Positions 1-5,161 of a DNA stretch of 5,161 nt are shown one piece after another (the stretch's first letter is position 1; each line of letters opens with the position of its first letter). Source of the stretch: Dehalococcoidia bacterium (GTDB taxonomy: Bacteria > Chloroflexota > Dehalococcoidia > UBA1151 > UBA1328); NCBI GenBank assembly GCA_030745955.1, contig JASLNQ010000174.1:1-5161 (forward strand). Direction: 5' to 3'. The position numbers and the translations under genes are program-made. The notes beneath the pieces are model-generated. The model was not told where the DNA came from. It did not search any database and saw nothing but the letters and a program-made list of their open reading frames with translations.

Positions 1-1
1 G

Positions 2-487
2 GCAGAATCCACGCAGGTCATCGCCCTGTTCGACTCGCTGGACGACGGACGGGTCGGATACGCGGTGGGTTCGGGCGCCCGCGCATGTGTATCGAGGATG
101 TCGCCGCCAAGGCAGATCAGGGGCACGGTTATCGAGGTGCTCGCCGGCGAGTTGCCGATTCACCGCGATGTCGCTGAGCGCCCGTACCTGCTTTCAGGCC
201 TGATCGCAGAGTTCCAGCGACAGACGCGGGGCGTGGAAGAGGTGGAAGCGACGGCATGCCCGCTGACCGCCCGGGAACTGAGCATCCTGTCGCTGGTTGC
301 CGATGGCAACGCGAACAAGCAGATCGCAGACCTGCTGTACATTTCGGAGCGGACCGTGAAGAACCATATGACAAACATCCTGGCGAAGCTGGGGGCACGG
401 GACCGGGCGCACGCGGTGAGGTTCGGTATTGAGAACTCGTGGATCAACCTCGAGCAGCCGAAGCCTGTCCTTAGCCTGGTCGCATAA
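2..487 (+). CDS. LuxR/NarL-family response regulator, 3' part (5' end outside window)
   Basis: The frame is open from the first complete codon (position 2) to a TAA at 485-487, giving 161 residues, so the gene starts upstream; internal GTG/ATG codons near 65-110 are not true starts. Residues 1-50 match the last third of a receiver domain (beta4-alpha4-beta5-alpha5). Residues 51-80 are a linker. Residues 87-148 are a NarL/LuxR helix-turn-helix: 'LTARELSIL', then 'NKQIADLLYISERTVKNHM', then 'ILAKLGARDRAHAV'. This family binds DNA as dimers to control transcription. In the receiver part, the position of the conserved switch Thr/Ser after beta4 appears to be Phe10 and the conserved Lys after beta5 appears to be Arg32 ('CVSRMSPP' where 'YFPKDVEP' is usual), so it may not respond to phosphorylation normally. 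The phospho-acceptor Asp lies outside the window. It sits 2 nt ahead of the pilus ATPase gene, so it is probably in the same operon and may regulate pilus genes; that role is inferred. Confidence 0.9.
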   Translation, partial: AESTQVIALFDSLDDGRVGYAVGSGARACVSRMSPPRQIRGTVIEVLAGELPIHRDVAERPYLLSGLIAEFQRQTRGVEEVEATACPLTARELSILSLVADGNANKQIADLLYISERTVKNHMTNILAKLGARDRAHAVRFGIENSWINLEQPKPVLSLVA

Positions 488-489
488 AT

Positions 490-2127
490 ATGGTCCAGCC
501 CCTGAGAAAACCCGACGAATTCGTCGCCATAGATCCGGTTGAGGAGCCGGAGGGCACACTGGTGGTGCCCGAGCTGGTCCTGCTGACCCAGCCGCCGGTC
601 GAGGAATTCGACTGGACCACCCTGGAGTCGGGTGAGGCGGCGACCCGTCTGCTCCCCGAAGACCTCGCACGCAAGTACCTTTCGTTCCCAGTCCGCGTGA
701 TCGACGGCAAGCTACTCCTCGTCATGGCCGACCCGCAGGACTACAGGGCGATCCAGACGCTTGAGTTGCGCGCCGGCATGGAGGTGACACCCGTCAAGGG
801 GGCACCTGCCGATGTCCTGAACGCGATCGACATCCACTACTCGGCGACCATGCCCGACTCGATCTCGTCGGCGATGGACGACGAATACGCGGCACCGTAC
901 GACGCCCGCGACGGCATCCGGCAGATCGCACTTGTCGTGGGCACCGGCGATGCCGACAATGCCGACGACTCGCCTGTCATACAGGCGATCGACTCGCTGA
1001 TTTCACAGGCTGTGAAGGCACGTGCGACCGACATCCATATTGAACCGATGGAGTCGCGGGTGCGGGTACGCTTCCGGGTCGACGGGTTCCTGCAAGAGGT
1101 CGGCCACCTTCCCCTCGCCGCCCACAACGCCATTATCTCCCGCCTGAAGATCATGTCGGGCATGGATATCGCCGAGCGTAAGCGCCCGCAGGACGGCCAC
1201 TTCGCGGTGCAGATTTCCGAGAACGAGCTTGAGGTCCGTGCGGCGACGACCGACACGGTCCATGGCGAGATGGCCGTGCTCCGGATACTGAACAAGAGCC
1301 CGAAGCTGTTTTCACTGTCGGACCTGGGGCTCTCCGAAGATTCGGCCGAGTCGCTGAAGAAACTGATCAAGGCGCCCTACGGCATCATCCTGGTGTCCGG
1401 TCCGACCGGCGCCGGTAAGACGACGACGCTGTACGCCGGGTTGAACGAGATCGACTCCCGGCGGCTCAACATCATCACTATCGAGGATCCGGTCGAGTAC
1501 CGTTTCCCAGGGATCAACTCGATCCAGATCAACGACAAGGCGGGATTGACATTCCCGACCTCGTTGCGGGCAGTGCTCCGCCTCGACCCCGACGTGGTGC
1601 TCGTGGGTGAGATCCGTGACGCCGAGACTGCCCGGATCGCGGTGCAGGCTGCGCTGACGGGCCACCTCGTTATGTCATCGGTGCACGCCAACGACGCGGT
1701 GCGCGCGGTTTCCCGCCTCGTCGACCTGGGCGTCGAGCCGTTCCTGCTGTCGTCTGCACTTCTCGGAGTGGTGTCGCAGCGCATGGTCCGCAAAGTGTGC
1801 GATCACTGCACTGTGGACAAGGTCCCTGAGGGCGATGAAGCGGGTGCCGCCACCCAGCTGGGGTTCGATCCGAAAAACCCGATACCGATGGGTGACGGGT
1901 GTTACTTCTGCGGATTCACCGGTTACCGGGGCCGCACAGGGCTCTACGAGGTACTTTCTGCTTCGGAGGAGTTCAGGCAGCTGGTAATGCAGCGCGCTTC
2001 GAACAAGGAACTGATGGATGAGGCCAGGGCCACCGGGTTCCGGTCGATCAAGGAAGACGGCATTGACAAGGTCGCGGCCGGAATCACGACACCGTTCGAG
2101 ATCATGCGGAGCGTCTACGCACTATGA
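490..2127 (+). CDS. pilB: Type IV pilus / type II secretion assembly ATPase (PilB/GspE family)
   Basis: This 545-residue cytoplasmic ATPase powers pilin polymerisation from the base of a type IV pilus or pseudopilus. Its order is: an acidic N-terminal stretch (residues 8-52: 12 Asp/Glu, no Lys/Arg); a GspE_N/MshEN-like domain (about 50-117, with 'LLLVMADPQD'); a linker; the N2 domain ('ATDIHIEP' 179-186, 'RVRVRFRVDG' 190-199, 'GMDIAERKRPQDG'); and the RecA-like motor. Motor motifs are all present: Walker A 'GPTGAGKT' 304-311 (Lys310), Asp box 'ITIEDPVEY' 329-337, Walker B 'VVLVGEIRD' 369-377 (Glu374), and His box 'GHLVMSSVHAND' 391-402 (His392, His399). Cys437/Cys440 and Cys471/Cys474 form the zinc site typical of PilB/GspE and absent from PilT, which argues for an assembly motor. 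I see no clear MshEN c-di-GMP motif in the N domain. ATG 490 has no obvious Shine-Dalgarno, so translation is probably coupled to the regulator ending 2 nt upstream. PilB versus GspE cannot be settled from the sequence alone. Confidence 0.96.
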   Translation: MVQPLRKPDEFVAIDPVEEPEGTLVVPELVLLTQPPVEEFDWTTLESGEAATRLLPEDLARKYLSFPVRVIDGKLLLVMADPQDYRAIQTLELRAGMEVTPVKGAPADVLNAIDIHYSATMPDSISSAMDDEYAAPYDARDGIRQIALVVGTGDADNADDSPVIQAIDSLISQAVKARATDIHIEPMESRVRVRFRVDGFLQEVGHLPLAAHNAIISRLKIMSGMDIAERKRPQDGHFAVQISENELEVRAATTDTVHGEMAVLRILNKSPKLFSLSDLGLSEDSAESLKKLIKAPYGIILVSGPTGAGKTTTLYAGLNEIDSRRLNIITIEDPVEYRFPGINSIQINDKAGLTFPTSLRAVLRLDPDVVLVGEIRDAETARIAVQAALTGHLVMSSVHANDAVRAVSRLVDLGVEPFLLSSALLGVVSQRMVRKVCDHCTVDKVPEGDEAGAATQLGFDPKNPIPMGDGCYFCGFTGYRGRTGLYEVLSASEEFRQLVMQRASNKELMDEARATGFRSIKEDGIDKVAAGITTPFEIMRSVYAL

Positions 2128-3332
2128 CAACAACCGTGGGTGGCGCCCGACCGGCCAGGAAACGACGAAAGACAAAGACGCACCGGAAGTTCAAGCCGGG
2201 GTACAAGCGTCTGCAGGCCCAGGGTGGTCAGGGCGCCAGGAGCTCGCAGGGTTCGTTTCTTTCAAAACTGACGAGCATCGAGATTGGCAGCAAGAAGGTC
2301 AAGCGGGCCGAGCTGATTTCGTTTTCACGAGAACTTGCGACCCTGATCGAGGCGGGAATCGGCATCGACTCGGCGCTGAACCTGCTGCATGACCAGCGGG
2401 CGGGCACGGCCTTCGAGGCTGTCATCCGTCAGCTTAAGGACGACCTGAACTCCGGCAAGACGATCGCCGAGTCGATGAGTTCGCAGCCGAACGTGTTCCC
2501 GCAGGTATACGTGCGCACTGTTTCCAGCGCCGACCGCGGCGCTCCCCTTACCACGACGCTGGGCCAGGCCGCCGATTTCCTCGATTCTGCCCAGTCGGCG
2601 ATCGCCCAGGCGAAACGGTCGCTTATCTACCCGGTGATGGTGGTTTTCGTGGGTATCGGCATCGTGACGATGCTCCTCACGGTCTCGCTCCCGCAAATGA
2701 TCGGCCTGTTCGAAACTATGGACGCCAGCCTGCCGATGCCGACAAAGGTCTTGATTGCCTTATCGGAGTTCATCCGGACGTATCCGCTCTACATCCTCGG
2801 GACACTGGTGGTGACGGTTGTGGGTGGCATGAAGCTGGTCAAGACGGACCGTGGGACCCTTTTTCTGCACCAGATGTTGCTGAAGGTCCCGATGCTCGGG
2901 CGGATCATCATCGGGGGCGATATCGCCCGTTCGACGGGTGCGCTGGCCTCGCTCTCCGAAGTGGGGTTACCGCTGCCGGAGGCGATGGACGTTGCCCAGG
3001 AAACGGCCGGCAACCTGGTCGTCAGGGCGGCGCTTCTCGAGGCCCGGGAAGGGCTCATAGCCGGCAACGGGCTGGCGCGCCCGCTCGAAAAGACGGGCCT
3101 GTTCCCGCCGACGTTCGTGCAGACCCTCAAGGTGGCAGAAGATACCGGGACGCTCGACGAAAACCTGCGGAGGATGTCGGATTTCTACCAGCAGGACTCG
3201 AGCGAGCGGGTGAAGGGCATGGTGGGATTGATCGAACCCCTGGCGACCATCACGGTCGCGCTCGCAGTCGGCTTCGTCGCAATGGCCGTAGTGATGCCCA
3301 TGTACTCGATCCTGGGCTCGCTCGACCAGTAA
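2124..3332 (+). CDS. pilC: Type IV pilus inner-membrane platform protein (PilC/GspF family)
   Basis: This 402-residue polytopic membrane protein is the platform on which the PilB-type ATPase acts to add pilin subunits. It has two T2SSF domains. Domain 1 runs about 60-190, with 'ELISFSRELATLIEAGI' at 63-79. Domain 2 runs about 266-392, with 'AEDTGTLDENL' at 338-348 and 'LIEP' at 369-372. Hydrophobic segments lie near 168-190, 220-236 and 373-392, the usual three-helix pattern. The start overlaps the ATPase stop as ATGA (2124-2127), the classic sign of translational coupling. The N-terminus is odd. Residues 1-52 contain no Asp/Glu and 14 Lys/Arg, 12 of them within residues 9-29, replacing the small conserved N-terminal domain ('YxY...G...G') that most PilC/GspF proteins carry. 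Translation ends at TAA 3330-3332, and a gap of about 200 nt follows, so this is probably the last gene of the first transcription block. Confidence 0.95.
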   Translation: MTTTVGGARPARKRRKTKTHRKFKPGYKRLQAQGGQGARSSQGSFLSKLTSIEIGSKKVKRAELISFSRELATLIEAGIGIDSALNLLHDQRAGTAFEAVIRQLKDDLNSGKTIAESMSSQPNVFPQVYVRTVSSADRGAPLTTTLGQAADFLDSAQSAIAQAKRSLIYPVMVVFVGIGIVTMLLTVSLPQMIGLFETMDASLPMPTKVLIALSEFIRTYPLYILGTLVVTVVGGMKLVKTDRGTLFLHQMLLKVPMLGRIIIGGDIARSTGALASLSEVGLPLPEAMDVAQETAGNLVVRAALLEAREGLIAGNGLARPLEKTGLFPPTFVQTLKVAEDTGTLDENLRRMSDFYQQDSSERVKGMVGLIEPLATITVALAVGFVAMAVVMPMYSILGSLDQ

Positions 3333-3389
3333 CGCCTGCCGTTGCGTGCTCCCGACGCCTTTTCCGGGTGCTATTTCAGGGGTTTTTAT

Positions 3390-3410
3390 TGCTTGCTTCG
3401 CGGGCGTTTT
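3390..3410 (+). terminator. Weak candidate Rho-independent terminator after the platform gene
   Basis: A 7-bp stem (3390-3396 with 3400-3406, three of the pairs G-U wobbles) with a 3-nt loop is followed directly by TTTT. The position, about 60 nt after the platform gene stop, is right for a terminator, but the stem is weak and the U-run short. A second imperfect stem (3348-3354 with 3365-3371, one mismatch) lies just upstream. Termination here is possible but not demonstrated. Confidence 0.22.
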
Positions 3411-3481
3411 ACTCTCGTAGCACACCCAAAACCCACGCAGGCCAGTCAGGGGCCAATCCCCCCGTGCGCAATATGGAATGA

Positions 3482-3501
3482 GTACACATTCAGCAGTGTA
3501 C
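3482..3501. promoter_or_regulatory. Perfect dyad GTACAC-N8-GTGTAC, candidate operator
   Basis: GTACAC (3482-3487) and GTGTAC (3496-3501) are exact reverse complements separated by 8 nt. The dyad lies 75 nt upstream of the preferred start of the PilV-like gene, in the only real gap of the window. A second, overlapping near-palindrome (3476-3491, GAATG...CATTC, seven of eight pairs matching) shares bases with it. Such symmetry suits a dimeric regulator, and the LuxR-type regulator at the window start is an obvious but untested candidate. It could instead form an RNA hairpin in the 5' leader, or be chance. Confidence 0.4.
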
Positions 3502-3562
3502 GGATGATTCGCACCGCCCGAACGGAGAATCGGCGTCATGCCGTCGTCACCTCTCTCAATAC

Positions 3563-3567
3563 AGGAG
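3563..3567 (+). promoter_or_regulatory. Ribosome binding site favouring the GTG start at 3577
   Basis: AGGAG lies 9 nt before GTG 3577, in frame with the PilV-like gene. The competing ATG at 3538 has a shorter GGAG (3524-3527) 10 nt upstream. The GTG start gives a 19-residue prepilin leader, the same length as in the next gene, so it is preferred. Confidence 0.6.
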
Positions 3568-3576
3568 CGTAGAAGC

Positions 3577-3972
3577 GTGCACCGGACCCGCGCCGGTCGC
3601 GCAAAAGCCGGTAGGGCGCACACGCAGCGCGGCTTCGTGATGATCGAGATGATGCTGGCGGTGGCGATCGTGGGCACCGCAATGCTGGCGGTTGTAGCGG
3701 CGTTTTCGACGGCTGCACGCACCGCCGAATTCGTCGAAGAATCGACTACCGGCGAGTGGGTTGCGACATCGCAGATCGAGTTGATCAAGACCGCCGCCTA
3801 CGTACTGACGCCCGGCACCTACGCAGCGGTCCCGGCGCCGGCGGGTTTCGCGGTTGCGAATACCACCGCAAACGTTGCCGGCGGCGATGCAAACATCCAG
3901 ATCGTGACGGTGATCGTCACCCAGGGCGGCGAAAACGTGTACGAGACATCGGCACTGAAGGTGAACCGGTGA
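3577..3972 (+). CDS. Type IV prepilin-like minor pseudopilin, PilV/GspI-like
   Basis: This is a secreted pilin-fold protein of 131 residues from GTG 3577 (144 if started at ATG 3538). A short basic leader (residues 1-19, nine Arg/Lys/His) ends in Gly19. The mature part begins 'FVMIEMMLAVAIVGTAML', which is the class III prepilin signature: cleavage after Gly, Phe at +1, Glu at +5 (Glu24), then a hydrophobic helix. The body has 'TGEWVATSQIELIKTAAY', resembling the region after the helix in PilV/GspI-like minor pilins, followed by a beta-rich C-terminus ending 'ALKVNR'. Prepilin peptidase would cleave and methylate it at the membrane. It is the first gene of the second block and overlaps the next gene by GTGA, so it should be co-translated with a PilW/GspJ-like partner. 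In the known systems these minor pilins form a priming and tip complex. The prepilin assignment is firm; the I/V subtype comes from general pattern and gene order. Confidence 0.88.
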   Translation: MHRTRAGRAKAGRAHTQRGFVMIEMMLAVAIVGTAMLAVVAAFSTAARTAEFVEESTTGEWVATSQIELIKTAAYVLTPGTYAAVPAPAGFAVANTTANVAGGDANIQIVTVIVTQGGENVYETSALKVNR

Positions 3973-4475
3973 GCGCCATCGCAACGACACCCCCAATCGA
4001 TAAAAACCGTTCTTCCGAGCACGGCGTGGTGTTGCTCGAGTTGGTCGTTTCCGTCGCCTTCATGGCGGTGGTCGGTGCGCTTGTCCTGAACATGCTTGGC
4101 GTTGGCTGGGAGCTACAGTCCCGCAACGGGGCCGTGCTGGAAGTGGCCGTCGACACCTCGACCTCGACCAGCTGGCTGATCCGTGACATCCACACCGCAA
4201 CGGCCACCAACGTACCCGATGGCGGTGGTCCGCAGGCGACGGCGCAGTTCACCTGGACCGACACGGGCGGGGCCCACGTCTGCGATTACGCACTGGTTGG
4301 GGACGAAATGCGCAGGACCTGCGATGCCGCCGTGCTCAGTGTGGCAGACAACATCACCAACCTGGCGTTTGTGCGCGCTGGCGACCTGGTGACTATTTCG
4401 TACGACGTGACGGCTCCGGCACGGGCGGATATCGCCGACAGCATCGCGCTGAATGTTGCGCTGGGGGCAGGCTGA
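3969..4475 (+). CDS. Type IV prepilin-like minor pseudopilin, PilW/GspJ-like
   Basis: This 168-residue protein starts at GTG 3969, overlapping the previous stop by GTGA. The reading frame stays open further upstream, but that part only shadows the PilV-like gene. The leader (1-19, Gly19 at -1) is followed by 'VVLLELVVSVAFMAVVGALV', with Glu24 at +5 and a hydrophobic helix to about residue 43. The globular part is beta-rich. Residues 104-135 ('CDYALVGDEMRRTCDA', then 'VADNITNLAFV') follow the layout of PilW/GspJ-like prepilins, in which a drawn-out hairpin leads into a 'nIt.l.F' strand and then 'LVTISYDVTA'. Cys105 and Cys118 could form a disulfide across that hairpin. It is the larger of the two Glu+5 minor pilins and, by analogy with GspJ, probably sits between the PilV-like and PilX/GspK-like subunits in the tip complex. 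The prepilin call is strong; the subtype is moderate. Confidence 0.87.
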   Translation: MSAIATTPPIDKNRSSEHGVVLLELVVSVAFMAVVGALVLNMLGVGWELQSRNGAVLEVAVDTSTSTSWLIRDIHTATATNVPDGGGPQATAQFTWTDTGGAHVCDYALVGDEMRRTCDAAVLSVADNITNLAFVRAGDLVTISYDVTAPARADIADSIALNVALGAG

Positions 4476-5161
4476 TGTTTGCCATCCGGGGTTTCAGGAT
4501 CATCGCCGACGCAGCGCGCCCCGGGCGGGCCGGGGGGCGCGCTGTCGACGGCAGCCATGCGGGTATCGCCCGGCAGCGGGGATTTTCGACCCTGATGCTG
4601 GCGTTGATCGGCCTCCTGGCCGGTTCCTCGCTGGCCGTTCCGGCGATGCAGCTGGCCGCCGGGACCCTCACCAGTTCCGTCGGGCCATCGGCGTCTATCG
4701 ATGGCCGTTCTGCGGCAGAACACGCCCTCTGGCGGCTCCGCTTCGATCCCACGGTCCACACGGAAATGACCGGATCGCCACCGGAGACGTCATACGTCCT
4801 GGGATTTACCAGTGGAAACGCAAATGTTGACATCGTGGCGTCGTCCGATCCTCCCGCCGACAACGGGCTCACCGCAAGTCTGGTTATCACCCCCGGCATC
4901 ATCCCGGAAGAGACGCCGACTACTGTCACCTACACCCTGACACTGACCAATGACGACACCGAGGCGCACGACGTAACCCGATTCGAGGCCAACCCGAGCG
5001 GTTCGTACAACCCGGCATATTTAGCCGGGACGACGACTGGTGCAACGACACAGAACCCGGTGTACCAGGCCGGTGAATGGCGGTGGGAACTCGTCACGCC
5101 GGTGAGTGTAACGGGATTCGGGGGCACTGCCAGCATCTCGTGGCAGATGACAGCTGACGAG
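4475..5161 (+). CDS. PilX/GspK-like pilin-fold protein with DUF11/Ig-like domain, 3' end outside window
   Basis: ATG 4475 overlaps the previous stop as TGATG, and the frame stays open to the window edge (229 residues, no stop). An unusually long basic leader (1-36) ends in 'RQRG' and is followed by 'FSTLMLALIGLLAGSSLAVP', a pilin-type hydrophobic helix from Phe37. The +5 residue is Met41 instead of Glu, as known for GspK and many PilX-like subunits, which cap the fibre. Residues 75-90 ('IDGRSAAEHALWRLR') match the helix after the membrane segment in PilX-like proteins ('adAGvEdALW'). From about 132 the protein becomes a Thr/Ser-rich beta domain: 'VTYTLTLTND' 151-160, a 'Y..GTTTG' stretch 182-189, 'WRWEL' 202-206, and 'VTGFGGTASISWQMTA' 212-227. 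This resembles DUF11/CARDB-type Ig-like domains of surface proteins. The likely role is the outermost subunit of the pilus tip, with the beta domain exposed for adhesion. The pilin part is well supported; the beta-domain family name is a pattern judgement. Confidence 0.82.
   Translation, partial: MFAIRGFRIIADAARPGRAGGRAVDGSHAGIARQRGFSTLMLALIGLLAGSSLAVPAMQLAAGTLTSSVGPSASIDGRSAAEHALWRLRFDPTVHTEMTGSPPETSYVLGFTSGNANVDIVASSDPPADNGLTASLVITPGIIPEETPTTVTYTLTLTNDDTEAHDVTRFEANPSGSYNPAYLAGTTTGATTQNPVYQAGEWRWELVTPVSVTGFGGTASISWQMTADE
4512..4544 (+). repeat. Perfect 11-bp GC-rich inverted repeat inside the leader of the tip gene
   Basis: CAGCGCGCCCC (4512-4522) and GGGGCGCGCTG (4534-4544) are exact reverse complements around an 11-nt loop, and 4511/4545 could add a G-U pair. 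It begins 37 nt after the start codon and encodes part of the Arg/Gly/Ala-rich leader before the pilin helix. In mRNA it would be a very stable hairpin. No U-run follows, so it is not a standard terminator. It might slow ribosomes or set the level of the tip subunit, or be a by-product of high GC. Confidence 0.6.
5011..5029 (+). repeat. Perfect 6-bp inverted repeat with AT-only loop in the beta-domain coding region
   Basis: CCCGGC (5011-5016) and GCCGGG (5024-5029) flank a 7-nt loop made only of A and T, which includes a TTA leucine codon that stands out in this GC-rich gene. The hairpin is real as sequence, but a 6-bp GC stem is not rare at this base composition. No function is claimed. Confidence 0.4.

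Larger units (their letters stand above)
3333..3537. other. Intergenic region between platform gene and minor-pilin block
   Basis: No convincing gene is present here. The first half is T-rich for this genome, with runs at 3360-3363, 3383-3387 and 3407-3410 next to short imperfect stems, which is terminator-like but weak. The second half holds a perfect 6-bp dyad at 3482-3501, with an overlapping near-palindrome at 3476-3491. I looked for a sigma-70 promoter. Overlapping TTGCTT hexamers at 3389-3394 and 3393-3398 have no well-spaced TATAAT-like partner (best is TAGCAC at 3418, spacing 19), so I do not call one. A promoter for the downstream block nevertheless most likely lies here, because this is the only sizeable gap in the window. 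Confidence 0.6.

Noticed and set aside
194..670. - strand open frame of 158 codons over the regulator and ATPase start
   Set aside because: It is antisense to clear helix-turn-helix and ATPase coding sequence, Pro/Arg-rich, and without any domain signature.
3342..3572. A 76-codon + strand open frame beginning TTG inside the intergenic gap
   Set aside because: Its composition is not protein-like, it has no ribosome site or recognisable motif, and it runs into the start of the PilV-like gene in another frame.
3333..3576. Possible c-di-GMP riboswitch ahead of the pilin block
   Set aside because: I looked for the GEMM-type conserved core and paired elements and found none; only simple dyads are visible.
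2967..3788. Long - strand open frame (273 codons) across the platform and PilV-like genes
   Set aside because: It is antisense to two well-supported genes and the gap between them, with low-complexity Arg/His-rich composition typical of the reverse frame of GC-rich genes.
3904..3920. Inverted repeat GTGACG-N5-CGTCAC
   Set aside because: It is a short 6-bp dyad inside coding sequence for a beta strand ('IVTVIVT'); repeated Val/Thr codons explain it.
3756..3968. Upstream extension of the PilW/GspJ-like frame
   Set aside because: It shadows the PilV-like coding sequence. Starting at GTG 3969 gives a normal 19-residue leader and a GTGA overlap.
4453..4830. + strand 125-codon frame overlapping the tip gene
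   Set aside because: It is Arg/Gly/Pro-rich with no hydrophobic pilin segment; the neighbouring frame starting at ATG 4475 carries the recognisable prepilin features.
4393..4929. - strand open frame of 178 codons over the tip gene
   Set aside because: The + strand frame from 4475 has a pilin helix, a coupled start and a beta domain; the antisense frame has none of these.

Overview
This window is a high-GC bacterial locus for a type IV pilus-like (type II secretion-related) machine. All supported genes read on the + strand. The closest style I recognise is Chloroflexota, probably Dehalococcoidia or SAR202-like. The grounds are a NarL/LuxR response regulator directly ahead of the assembly ATPase, its 'TVKNHMTNILAKL' helix-turn-helix followed by a short 'W-I' tail, and prepilin-like genes of the kind found in that phylum. 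This assignment rests on recalled family resemblance and not on a search, so it is moderate at best.

Block 1 (positions 1-3332) is a tightly packed operon. It holds the 3' part of a response regulator whose visible receiver half looks degenerate. After 2 nt comes a complete PilB/GspE-type assembly ATPase with all catalytic boxes and a four-cysteine zinc site. A PilC/GspF-type inner-membrane platform protein follows, overlapping it by ATGA. The ATPase N-terminus is strongly acidic and the platform N-terminus strongly basic.

A gap of about 205-245 bases (3333 to 3537 or 3576, depending on the next start) holds weak hairpin/T-run terminator-like sequence. It also holds a perfect GTACAC-N8-GTGTAC dyad that could be an operator. 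I see no convincing sigma-70 promoter in it.

Block 2 (3577-5161) holds three overlapping minor-pilin genes: a PilV/GspI-like prepilin, a PilW/GspJ-like prepilin (GTGA overlap), and a PilX/GspK-like protein (TGATG overlap) that runs off the window edge. The third lacks the usual Glu at +5 and carries a DUF11/Ig-like beta domain after its pilin segment. Such I-J-K/V-W-X sets normally prime pilus assembly and form the fibre tip. A likely reading is therefore that the ATPase and platform of block 1 polymerise a fibre capped by the block 2 complex, with the third protein's beta domain exposed at the tip. No major pilin, retraction ATPase, prepilin peptidase or PilM/N/O-type gene is in the window; they may lie outside it.

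The most interesting signals are the degenerate receiver, the tip protein with a beta domain, the intergenic dyad, and a very GC-rich perfect 11-bp hairpin just inside the tip gene.
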